64,000 nucleotides of DNA from Nitrospirota bacterium (GTDB lineage: Bacteria; Nitrospirota; Thermodesulfovibrionia; Thermodesulfovibrionales; Dissulfurispiraceae), in contig WSNO01000011.1 of NCBI GenBank assembly GCA_009773415.1, forward strand, positions 1-64,000, read 5' to 3'. Both the position numbers and the translations under genes were made by a program. This document shows, piece by piece, positions 50,234-58,214 of this stretch; positions within the stretch are counted from its first letter, which is position 1, and each line of letters opens with the position of its first letter. The notes under the pieces were generated by a model. That model was not told the origin of the DNA and did not search any database. It saw only the letters and a program-made list of their open reading frames with translations.

Positions 50234-53200
50234 TCAGCAGCAAAAGGTTCTGACACCCACGGCATCTTCAATCGTCAATGACCTGAAGCGCGTGACAGAA
50301 TCAGCCTTCGTCCATAATCCGACATGCCCCTCTACGAAGGAATCTGCTGTGTATTCAATCAGCGGTACATCATCAATCAGGCATTGAATTTTTGCGTGCT
50401 CTATCATGACTTTTAGCCGATACCAGACATGAGAGGCGATTTTGGTATGCACGCTCTTGCGCTGAATACGTTTGTTATTAACGAATTCGAACAATATTGC
50501 ATTATCTTCAAGCGCATTTATTCTGAACACGAAATAGTTGGCAACGTTCCGAAGGCCAAACGCGATGCCGCCTGCGCGATCGATACTGCCGCTTTCCAGG
50601 TGCATATCTGCCAGAACAATTCCGTTACCGACCATTTCGCTGTTCTTGGCTATAGCAAGAGGGAAATAGTAATATGCGCCGATCGTATCGAGAAATTCCT
50701 GGTATGAGCTGCCGAATGCTTTGCCGACGATGTCTGATAACGCGCCGGACATCGGCCCCCTCCACTGAAGTCCGTCCTGCAAGAGGTGAAGGGCATCACC
50801 GTCGGCGTCGCATCGCCAGTGTCCGCAATGAAGATAGAAGGAAGTAGGCTGTTCCGGGGTTCTCGGACGAAGAAAGTCATAGTCGCCGGAGAAAAAAGCC
50901 TCTGTGAGTGTCTCCACGTCATTCTGATTAGATAACGCCATATCGAGCAGGCGGCTGGTTGCGAGAAGCCTGCCGAGCTGATCCAATGCTTCGAGCGTGG
51001 TCGCTCGGTCATGACGGTTGAACGATGCTTCCAGCAAATCCCCTTTCATATTAACCTGAAACCCGAGTCGTTCAAGAACCGCCCCCAAAAATCTTACACG
51101 GAGTGACCGGCCGAAATAGGTTCCGACACCGCCGGCAAATTGGAGTGACACATAATTGTGATTCGGATCGTTATCACAGAATGCGTCAATCGTCGCAAAA
51201 TGATAACCGAATTTTGCGCTGAAATTCATGTAGTCCCGCGACAGCAGCGCATAACTGTCTCCACCTGGCGTTGGCCCAAACTCCGAGGTAACCATTGATG
51301 CCATAAGGGTCATGAAGCTGCGAGCATCAAAATTCACCGTTCCGGCCCAACTGATGCCCGGCTGCGTAAAGCCCTTCCAGATGGCTCTCATCGGGTGTGA
51401 TGTTATTTCGTTCGGCGTGACGGCATCGCAGGTCGAGAGCCCCTCTTTCAGTCCACCGCCGAGGTCGATAGCATAGACCACCAGCGGAATGTGGGACACA
51501 ATTTTTACTGCTGCTTCCGCACCTTCGGCATCCGTTGAAATGCCAAACATTTGACGCATGGCGTGCTCATGGCAGAAACGGATGACATCATGAAACGATC
51601 TGCACTCCTCAATACTAAAAGACGGATCCTCGGGATTAGTTAGGCTGAGCGGGGATATCTTGTCCAAGATGGTCCTCAGTTTGCGGTGTATCGGACTGTC
51701 GATGATCAGTTTTTTTGAGGGGCGCATCCGGCTGACGAGCTGATCGACGATACCGCGATACGCAGCAGTCTGTGACTCTGCGGACATGGTGATAACATCT
51801 CCATCTGTCAGTATTCTTGTTGCATTCCCCGCATTGACAATTGCCGGCACGCCGAACTCACGGGCTACAGACGAGAGATGACTCGTAATACTGCCGACAT
51901 CCGTAATGAGGCCGTTGATGCGTCCAATCACCTCTGCATAGGAGGGTGAGGCAGTATGGGTAACGAGAATGGCATTGTCAGGGATTGGGGACAGTTTCTT
52001 TTCGTCTTTTGCAATAAAAACCATACCCGATGCTATTCCGTATGACGCAGACTCGCCTGCAGTAAGTATGTTCTCGTAACCGGACAGGTCTTCAGCCGGC
52101 ATTTCGGGAACTTTTGGCGCCACATGCAACGGGCGCGTCTGGAGCAGAAACAGCCGATTGTCAGCGTCTAGTGCCCATTCAATATCCTGTGGCGTCCGAT
52201 AATATTCCTCAATCCGCACTCCGAAGGCACATAACGTTCGAAGTGCCTCATCTGGCAGTGAAGAGTTCATTTGCTTGTCCGGTCCTGTCTTTTCCAGTCG
52301 AACACCGCCTTCTGCAAGCGTTACCAGCATCCCGGTTTTATTGGCTATATGCCGTTCGGTTATTTCACCGGTCTCCTTTTTGACGACGAAGGTATCCGGG
52401 GAAGCATTGCCGCTGACGAGCTGTTCTCCGAGACCCCAGAGCGAACTGACTTTAACGGTTGCCGGATCCATGGTGGCCGGATCTACCGTATACATGACCC
52501 CGCTTGCCTGCGCATCCACCATGCACAGTCCTATCATGCACATGGGAGTAGCGTCATCTTCAACGCCGAGCAGTTGTCGGTACGCAATCGCCCGCGGAGA
52601 ATACTTGCTCGCAACGACTCGTCTGAATGCGTCGAGGAGATCTGCTCGCGTGACATTCAGTACGGTCGCATACTGCCCCGCAAACGATGCCTCAGTATCC
52701 TCGCCGACGGCACTGCTTCTGAGGGCTATCCGGACTTTCTTATGTGTCTTTGTCTCGAGCAACTCATACGCCTCAATAATGACGGCTGCAATTTCCGGAG
52801 GCACTTCTGCGTCGAGCACCATCTGCCGGATAGCGGCGCAGCCTGTCTCCAGTCGGGCAATATCCTCCATAGATAATCGTGCGAGCTGCTCCCGAATCAT
52901 CCCGGTAAGACTGCTCTGCTCAAGAAAACGGGTGGTCGCTTCCGCAGTAATGACGAAGCCGTCCGGAACGGGGAGTTTCAGGCTGTTTTTCATCACGGCA
53001 AGGTTCACCGCCTTTGCACCTGCAATCCGCTGCATGTCGTGGCCGACTCGCTCGAGCGGGAGAACCATATCTCCTGATAAGCTGACCGGCTGAAATTCCA
53101 TTTCTTTCGAAATGTCGGCATCAATCCCCTTGCAGATGTCAGCCAGGCGCGCAAAAAGACCTCCAGAAAGAGTATTGAGCGATTTTGCAAGGCCAAGGAC

Positions 53201-53416
53201 ATGTTCGTACAGACGTTCATAGTGTTGCTTTACTGCTACCGCGTCAAATGGCCGACCGCTGAAGTAAAGCTGCTCCATTTCAGCCAAAAGGCGAAGTGCT
53301 TCACGATTATGATTGAGAAGGGTTCTGAAGTGCTGATATTTGACCTGATGCTTTCCATTGGAGACGGACAGAGGAGAACAGGTTTTCCCAAAAGAAAAAA
53401 GATCGAAAAAGCTCAT
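50234..53416 (-). CDS. PEP-utiliser protein with C-terminal LamG-like domain
   Basis: 1060 residues. After a helical N-terminus (1-110) comes a PPDK/PpsA-type ATP-grasp domain (about 120-430; PVPDGFVITAEAT, IALRSSAVGEDTEASFAGQY with Arg233, DIEWALDADNRLFLLQTRPL). A phosphohistidine swivel domain follows (about 450-560; GSITSHLSSVAREFGVPAIV, His513). The PEP/pyruvate TIM barrel is absent. In its place lies an unassigned region (about 570-850; RDYMNFSAKFGYHFATIDAF) and a beta-rich LamG/glycosidase-16-like domain (about 905-1050; GIAFGLRNVANYFVFRINAL, HVWYRLKVMIEHAKIQCLID). It may phosphorylate a non-pyruvate substrate. It overlaps the upstream phosphatase-like gene by 4 nt. Confidence 0.8.
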   Translation of the reverse strand: MSFFDLFSFGKTCSPLSVSNGKHQVKYQHFRTLLNHNREALRLLAEMEQLYFSGRPFDAVAVKQHYERLYEHVLGLAKSLNTLSGGLFARLADICKGIDADISKEMEFQPVSLSGDMVLPLERVGHDMQRIAGAKAVNLAVMKNSLKLPVPDGFVITAEATTRFLEQSSLTGMIREQLARLSMEDIARLETGCAAIRQMVLDAEVPPEIAAVIIEAYELLETKTHKKVRIALRSSAVGEDTEASFAGQYATVLNVTRADLLDAFRRVVASKYSPRAIAYRQLLGVEDDATPMCMIGLCMVDAQASGVMYTVDPATMDPATVKVSSLWGLGEQLVSGNASPDTFVVKKETGEITERHIANKTGMLVTLAEGGVRLEKTGPDKQMNSSLPDEALRTLCAFGVRIEEYYRTPQDIEWALDADNRLFLLQTRPLHVAPKVPEMPAEDLSGYENILTAGESASYGIASGMVFIAKDEKKLSPIPDNAILVTHTASPSYAEVIGRINGLITDVGSITSHLSSVAREFGVPAIVNAGNATRILTDGDVITMSAESQTAAYRGIVDQLVSRMRPSKKLIIDSPIHRKLRTILDKISPLSLTNPEDPSFSIEECRSFHDVIRFCHEHAMRQMFGISTDAEGAEAAVKIVSHIPLVVYAIDLGGGLKEGLSTCDAVTPNEITSHPMRAIWKGFTQPGISWAGTVNFDARSFMTLMASMVTSEFGPTPGGDSYALLSRDYMNFSAKFGYHFATIDAFCDNDPNHNYVSLQFAGGVGTYFGRSLRVRFLGAVLERLGFQVNMKGDLLEASFNRHDRATTLEALDQLGRLLATSRLLDMALSNQNDVETLTEAFFSGDYDFLRPRTPEQPTSFYLHCGHWRCDADGDALHLLQDGLQWRGPMSGALSDIVGKAFGSSYQEFLDTIGAYYYFPLAIAKNSEMVGNGIVLADMHLESGSIDRAGGIAFGLRNVANYFVFRINALEDNAILFEFVNNKRIQRKSVHTKIASHVWYRLKVMIEHAKIQCLIDDVPLIEYTADSFVEGHVGLWTKADSVTRFRSLTIEDAVGVRTFCC

Positions 53417-54099
53417 TGGCTACCTCCTATATATGATAGAAGCCGGCTTTTCATGTTGTTACGAAGGGTTCGGGTCCTCTCTGTATCACCGACGCCAAAG
53501 AAAGAACTTGTCATCGGATCTTCAAACGGCATATGCTCCCGCATGCCCTCACCGGGGAATGCCGTGCAGAAAGCGTCCGCATCCGAGCAAAGTGAAATGA
53601 TGAGATCAAAATGACATCCGAGAAAAAGCTCAATATGCTTAGACTGCTTCCCGCCGGCATCGATGCCAATCTCCCGTAGGACTTTCACCACGGGCTTCCA
53701 GATCTGCATCGGCATGATCCCACCTGAAAAAGCTGCCCATGTATTGCCAAGCGCATGGTTGACGAGCGCTTCAGCCATCTGGGAGCGGACCGCGTTGCCC
53801 GAACAGACAAACAGAACGGTTTTGCGCCCGAGCGCCCGGGCAAGATGCCATCGGATTATTTCCATGTCAGGGATGTCGGGGACTGCTCTGCAGACCGGGC
53901 AGGGCGCGACATCTTTTTTTGGAAGACATGAGCAGACAGGCGCACCGTCGATGAGCAGCGCCGGGCATCGACAGGACCCGTCCTCCCGGAGAACGATTGC
54001 GTCGGACCGCACGCCAAGAGCTGTCATGGCTGAGGAAGCATTGCGCTGAAGCCCCTGTGCGGCGGGGCAGTCCGGACGGGAGACAAGCTGAATATCCAT
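53413..54099 (-). CDS. LMW phosphatase/ArsC-like protein with extra N-terminal domain
   Basis: 228 residues. Residues 90-225 are the low-molecular-weight phosphotyrosine phosphatase/arsenate reductase fold: the P-loop VLFVCSGNAVRSQMAEAL (C-x5-R) and an MPFEDPMTSSFFG general-acid region. Residues 1-75 form an additional Cys-rich part with a thioredoxin-like start (VSRPDCPAAQG, then CRCPALLIDGAPVCSC and CPVC). In arsenate reductases the P-loop Cys attacks arsenate; a dephosphorylating role is equally possible. It is translationally coupled (ATGA) to the PEP-utiliser gene. TATAAT lies 6 nt before the ATG and there is no ribosome site. Confidence 0.75.
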   Translation of the reverse strand: MDIQLVSRPDCPAAQGLQRNASSAMTALGVRSDAIVLREDGSCRCPALLIDGAPVCSCLPKKDVAPCPVCRAVPDIPDMEIIRWHLARALGRKTVLFVCSGNAVRSQMAEALVNHALGNTWAAFSGGIMPMQIWKPVVKVLREIGIDAGGKQSKHIELFLGCHFDLIISLCSDADAFCTAFPGEGMREHMPFEDPMTSSFFGVGDTERTRTLRNNMKSRLLSYIGGSQ

Positions 54100-54105
54100 C
54101 TGTTA

Positions 54106-54111
54106 ATTATA
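54106..54111 (-). promoter_or_regulatory. -10 box of leaderless LMW-phosphatase-like gene
   Basis: TATAAT on the minus strand, 6 nt before the ATG at 54099, within TATAATTAACAG. It is the same ten bases (TATAATTAAC) as at dsrN. Confidence 0.5.
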
Positions 54112-54303
54112 CCGGAAGGTCGCGCATGGTCAGACGGCAGGCTGCTTCAAGGGGGTGCCGGGTGTTCATCCTGACCGTGATGCTGCTGATGCGCTCAATT
54201 CTTACCGCCGCATCAAAATATTCCTTGCCGGCCGGCTTTTCGATATGCGCACGCGCCATTCAGACCCGTCAACCGAACCCGCAGTTTCTGGTGCGGCGTT
54301 CTG

Positions 54304-55233
54304 TCAGATGTTTTCATCAAAGAAGTCGGCATCGATCTTTTTTACGGGATACAACGAAACTATTGATACGCCAATATCATTTTCTATCATCAGATTGGTG
54401 AGTTGCTCTCCATCAATCAGGACGATTTTGCTTCCAATTTGAGAAACATAACTTCGGGCATCCTCAGTGAATCGGGAGGTCGTGATGAATATGCCCTTGT
54501 TTGCTTTCTGTGCCTGCAGCGCACCTGCAAACTGCATGACATCCGGGCGTCCGACGGAATTATTTTCCCATCGCTTCGCCTGAATATAGACGACATCAAG
54601 CCCAAGCTTATCTTCCTTGATAATTCCATCAATACCGCCGTCTCCGCTTCTCCCGATCGCTTTTCCTGCATCGGCGCGCGATCCTCCGTACCCCATCTTT
54701 ACAAGAAGCTCGACAACAAGGCGTTCGAAAAAGGATGGCGACGATTTTTTCAGCCGGGCAAGAAGCTCGTCTGCCAGCTCCTCGCGCAGATTCTCGTAGG
54801 CAGCTTCCAATGTTTCTGACGGGGTCGCTGTCGAAATGTCCGGTGTGCTGTCTGAGGCAGATGCTTTCTCACTGCTCCGTGTTCCTTTGAGCTGCTCAAA
54901 TTCAAGAAATTCAGGGTATTGCCTGAGAAGTTTCACAGTAATCGCTTTGGGCTGCTGCTTGAGGAGTTCTTTTCCGCGTGATGTGATTTGATAGTGGCCT
55001 CTCCGGGTAGATTCGAGCAGCCCGGCTTTCTTCATGTACGTAGACGCCCAGCCAACCCTGTTAACAAAAGCAGACTGAATGCCGCTTGGGAGCATTTCTT
55101 TCAAATCTGCGTTTGTCAGTGCTAAGCGCGCAGCCAGAACTTCTACGGCTTCGCCAGTGGATAGTTCGCCTTGTTTTTCTCCGGCAAAGCGGAGAAGAGG
55201 CAGCATCAAGCTCTGGTAATCAGGAACAGCCAT
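54304..55233 (-). CDS. mrr: Mrr-type restriction endonuclease
   Basis: 309 residues. An N-terminal winged-helix Mrr_N domain (1-95; MAVPDYQSLMLPLLRFAGEK and GHYQITSRGKELL) is followed by a C-terminal Mrr_cat PD-(D/E)xK domain (about 165-295). The latter has FFERLVVELLVKMGYGG, SGDGGIDGII with the catalytic Asp, and VVYIQAKRW with the Q-x-K. Mrr cuts methylated DNA (type IV). GGGAG precedes ATG. It stands alone, with no modification genes. The 200 nt on its left (54100-54303) hold no convincing gene. Confidence 0.93.
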   Translation of the reverse strand: MAVPDYQSLMLPLLRFAGEKQGELSTGEAVEVLAARLALTNADLKEMLPSGIQSAFVNRVGWASTYMKKAGLLESTRRGHYQITSRGKELLKQQPKAITVKLLRQYPEFLEFEQLKGTRSSEKASASDSTPDISTATPSETLEAAYENLREELADELLARLKKSSPSFFERLVVELLVKMGYGGSRADAGKAIGRSGDGGIDGIIKEDKLGLDVVYIQAKRWENNSVGRPDVMQFAGALQAQKANKGIFITTSRFTEDARSYVSQIGSKIVLIDGEQLTNLMIENDIGVSIVSLYPVKKIDADFFDENI

Positions 55234-55414
55234 GGATTACTCTCCCGTTTTTTGTGCCGATTCGTAATTGTGGATACTGTTATTTTCAGCACCTGAAAAA
55301 ACAATAGCATTCGGAACCGCAAAACGCAAGCGCTGAGGATTCAACTGTCAAGGGGGGCAGGTATTTGAAAAAGTGCACGAACGGCTGAGAAAACGAGGTC
55401 AGCTCAAGGAAAAT

Positions 55415-56179
55415 CTATTCAGACCGGTATTCATGCGAAAAGGTTTTATGGTAGAGTTTCGACTCTTTGCCGAGCGGTGTTTCAGAAGCCCGCAGGGCGT
55501 CGCCAACATAGATGAGAGCGGTCTTTCTGATGCCGGCATCGGCAATAAGGTGAGCAAGATTGTTCAGTCTTCCGCGCACGACGCGCTCTTCAGGCCACGA
55601 CGCCTTTTCGACGACGGCAACCGTGGTGTCAGGCGGATATGCGGTGAGCAGCTCAGTCTGAACTTTTTCTGCCATCCCGACGCTGAGGAAGATAACCATG
55701 GTGGAGCGGTGCAGCGCCAGTGACCTGAGTGATTCGCTTTCCGGCACTGGGGTGCGGCCTTCCACGCGCGTCATGATTACGGTTTGGGAGACTTCGGGGA
55801 TCGTCAGTTCCTGACCGAGAGCGGCGGCTCCGGCAAAGACGGAGGATACGCCGGGAATAATGGCCGCTGAAATACCGAGGGCATGAAGGCGGTCTATCTG
55901 CTCGGTAATTGCGCCATACATGGCCGGGTCGCCGGTGTGCAGGCGCGCAACCATCTTGCCCGTTTTGACGGCTGCTGCAATGCGGTCGACAATCTCATCG
56001 AGATTCATGGATGCAGAGTCGATCACCTCTCCGTGCACGTCCTGAAGCAATGCGGGATTCACAAGGCTGCCGGCGAAAATGATGAGATCAGCAGCATCGA
56101 GCAGGCGCCTGCCTTTGAGGGTGATAAGTTCCGGATCTCCCGGACCGGCGCCGATGAAATAGACATCAGCCAACGGCAA
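55415..56179 (-). CDS. cbiF: Cobalt-precorrin-4 C11-methyltransferase
   Basis: 254 residues, tetrapyrrole methylase fold: VYFIGAGPGDPELITLKGRR, RLHTGDPAMYGAITEQIDRL, IIPGVSSVFAGAAALGQELT and VVEKASWPEERVVRGRLNN. It methylates C11 of cobalt-precorrin-4 with SAM in anaerobic cobalamin synthesis. Its start overlaps the HD gene by 14 nt; last gene of the cbiET-nitroreductase-cbiL-HD-cbiF run. Confidence 0.95.
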   Translation of the reverse strand: MPLADVYFIGAGPGDPELITLKGRRLLDAADLIIFAGSLVNPALLQDVHGEVIDSASMNLDEIVDRIAAAVKTGKMVARLHTGDPAMYGAITEQIDRLHALGISAAIIPGVSSVFAGAAALGQELTIPEVSQTVIMTRVEGRTPVPESESLRSLALHRSTMVIFLSVGMAEKVQTELLTAYPPDTTVAVVEKASWPEERVVRGRLNNLAHLIADAGIRKTALIYVGDALRASETPLGKESKLYHKTFSHEYRSE

Positions 56180-56948
56180 TGCGCTCCTTCATGTACCGGA
56201 CAATACCATCAACTGCTGCCCGAATTTCGTCCGTCTTCGGCAGATGCGCAGCTATCCTGCCGGGATAGTCACGGCTGAGCATCATCCGGATCGACTCGGT
56301 GAAGCTCAGGTCAAAAACCCATGAAAGCTGGAGCAGGCGAAAGTCATTCAGGGAGCGGAGCTGCTTCAGGGTGAAAATCTTTCGCTCTGCAATGCAGCGG
56401 AGCGCTTCGGGAGAATACCCGGCAGTCTCCGGCAGGCCAAGCCCGATGGCGGATGGATTCGATTTGCCTTCATAGGCGTCGATGAAGACGCGCAGGATGT
56501 CGAGTTTGTCGGCATCGCGGATCAGTTTCAGAAGAAGAATCTGCCGCGCGTCGGGAAAATCTGGCAAGGCAAAGGCATTATGAAAGCGGACGGCGGTGGT
56601 GATGAGCGCTTGTTCCTCAATAGGCAGCTTTTCGAGAACGCGGCTTTCCTCAAGAACGTTCACGCCCAGAAGCGCATGATTTTCGGACTGGTCGTCACGG
56701 AATGTTCTGTATTTGACAAACTGCGGAAAGCGCCCGGCGTCATGAAAAAGCGCGACCGCTTCGGCGATCAGGGCATCTTCCGGCGACAACCGGAGGGAAT
56801 CGGTAATGTCACGCATGTTCCTGCAGACATTGAGCGTATGCTCCTCTTTCATGTCGAGGTTTTGCTGCTCTTCAGCATCAGAAAGGGCGTGGCTGGAGCA
56901 AAAGCCGGTGAACCATGCCTTCATGCGATCAAGATCATGGTCGCGCAT
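56166..56948 (-). CDS. HD-domain phosphohydrolase in the cobalamin operon
   Basis: 260 residues. HD motif residues are in EEHTLNVCRNMRDITD (His), AEAVALFHDAGRFPQF (HD) and LLKLIRDADKLDILRV (Asp). The C-terminal 90 residues are helical. It overlaps cbiL upstream and cbiF downstream by 14 nt each, so all three are translated together. No cobalamin step is known to need an HD hydrolase in this position; it might dephosphorylate a nucleotide-loop or nucleotide intermediate. ATG 56948 is preferred to an upstream in-frame codon at 56969. Confidence 0.8.
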   Translation of the reverse strand: MRDHDLDRMKAWFTGFCSSHALSDAEEQQNLDMKEEHTLNVCRNMRDITDSLRLSPEDALIAEAVALFHDAGRFPQFVKYRTFRDDQSENHALLGVNVLEESRVLEKLPIEEQALITTAVRFHNAFALPDFPDARQILLLKLIRDADKLDILRVFIDAYEGKSNPSAIGLGLPETAGYSPEALRCIAERKIFTLKQLRSLNDFRLLQLSWVFDLSFTESIRMMLSRDYPGRIAAHLPKTDEIRAAVDGIVRYMKERIAVG

Positions 56949-57693
56949 GCGGTCTCCGGGTGCGGACAATAAGGATCGAAAAGTAGTCGAGATCGTCCGC
57001 TGTTATTGCGCCGATATCAAAAACGATGCGTTCGTCAGGCATGCCGGCGCGGGCTACATACACGCAATTGTCCTCCAAATGCAGTTCTTTCAGAACGGGG
57101 AAAATGTCTTTAAACACGGAATGTACTTTCATAAGCACAACAGTGTCGAAACCGGCCAGCACTGTCCTGATGTCGCCGGCGTATGTCGCCGGAAGAATCG
57201 CGATGTTTTCATCGCCGAGACCGAGCGAAATGCCTGCGCGCGCAGCAGCGGCAGTCACCGAAGTGATGCCCGGAACGAACTCGATGGCAACGCCGGGCAG
57301 GCGCTGCAGGAGGACATCGTGCAAATAGAAAAAAGTGCTGTAAATTGCGGGATCGCCGAGAGTAATGAAAGCAACGTCGGTGCCTTGCTGCAGGCGGCTG
57401 ATGATCTCCTCCGCCGTCGATTCCCATTTTTGCACCAGTTGGGCGTCCCCCTGCGGTTGCTGCTTTTCTGAACCATGATTCCTGGTTTTCCGCATCGGGA
57501 AGTGCGCTTCGATAATGTCAGTTCCGTCAATGTTCACCGCCTGCCTGACAATAGAAAGAGCGAGGCTCGTGCCCTCCTCTCTTCCTTTGGGCACGCAGAG
57601 GGTAGGCACTCGTTCAAGGATTCTGACCGCCTTGAGCGTCAGCAGTTCCGGATCGCCAGGGCCTATGCCGATAACGAAGAGCTTTCCGTTCAT
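56935..57693 (-). CDS. cbiL: Precorrin-2/cobalt-factor-II C20-methyltransferase
   Basis: 252 residues, tetrapyrrole methylase: FVIGIGPGDPELLTLKAVRI, CVPKGREEGTSLALSI (CbiL-specific), VAFITLGDPAIYSTFFYLHD and EFVPGITSVTAAAARAGISL. It methylates C20 of (cobalt-)precorrin-2. It overlaps the nitroreductase gene by 4 nt upstream and the HD gene downstream. Confidence 0.95.
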   Translation of the reverse strand: MNGKLFVIGIGPGDPELLTLKAVRILERVPTLCVPKGREEGTSLALSIVRQAVNIDGTDIIEAHFPMRKTRNHGSEKQQPQGDAQLVQKWESTAEEIISRLQQGTDVAFITLGDPAIYSTFFYLHDVLLQRLPGVAIEFVPGITSVTAAAARAGISLGLGDENIAILPATYAGDIRTVLAGFDTVVLMKVHSVFKDIFPVLKELHLEDNCVYVARAGMPDERIVFDIGAITADDLDYFSILIVRTRRPHARP

Positions 57694-58214
57694 TCGCGGC
57701 GGAACCTCTCCCTGTGGACCCGCGCTGCATCATACTCACTGTCAGCATGCGGTGCAGGCACGGTTTCAGGGTAGCCAATCGCCATCAGGCAGAGTACCCG
57801 GTGTGTCGGCGGCATGGCGAGAAGTTTCCTCACATAGTCTTCAGGCGGGCCGACTTCTGCCTCGGTTCCTTCAGCTATCTGGATATAGCAGGCGCCGAGT
57901 CCCTGAGCAGTAGCTTCAAGGTAAATATTTTCGGCGGCCATGGCGCAGTCTTCCTGAAAACGCCGTGCTTTTTGTGCATCATAGCAGACAGCGATAAGAA
58001 GCGGCGCATGTTTGGCAAATGCAGAATACGGGGTTGCGCAGGATAATTTTTCGGCAGTGGGCAGGCTCTCTATGACGATGAATTCGGTCGGCCGGAGATT
58101 CTTCGCGGTAGGTGCAAAAAAGGCTGCCTTCAGGAGTTCATGAATTTTGCCCGGCTCAACCGGCTTCGGAAGATACCGGCGAACGCTCCTTCTGTTGCGA
58201 ATTGTAGGCATCAT
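57690..58214 (-). CDS. Nitroreductase-family flavoprotein in the cobalamin operon
   Basis: 174 residues, short nitroreductase fold: TIRNRRSVRRYLPKPVEPGK binds FMN phosphate, AAFFAPTAKNLRPTEFIVI follows, and EATAQGLGACYIQIAEG and VLCLMAIGYPETVPAP close the FMN site. It overlaps cbiET and cbiL by 4 nt on either side. It is shorter than BluB (the aerobic DMB synthase) and lacks an obvious BluB signature, so a corrinoid cobalt reductase or another flavin reductase role is an inference from position only. Confidence 0.82.
   Translation of the reverse strand: MMPTIRNRRSVRRYLPKPVEPGKIHELLKAAFFAPTAKNLRPTEFIVIESLPTAEKLSCATPYSAFAKHAPLLIAVCYDAQKARRFQEDCAMAAENIYLEATAQGLGACYIQIAEGTEAEVGPPEDYVRKLLAMPPTHRVLCLMAIGYPETVPAPHADSEYDAARVHRERFRRE

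Noticed and set aside
57690-58214. BluB (5,6-dimethylbenzimidazole synthase)
   Set aside because: The protein is short and generic for nitroreductases, BluB needs oxygen, and the surrounding pathway is the anaerobic one.
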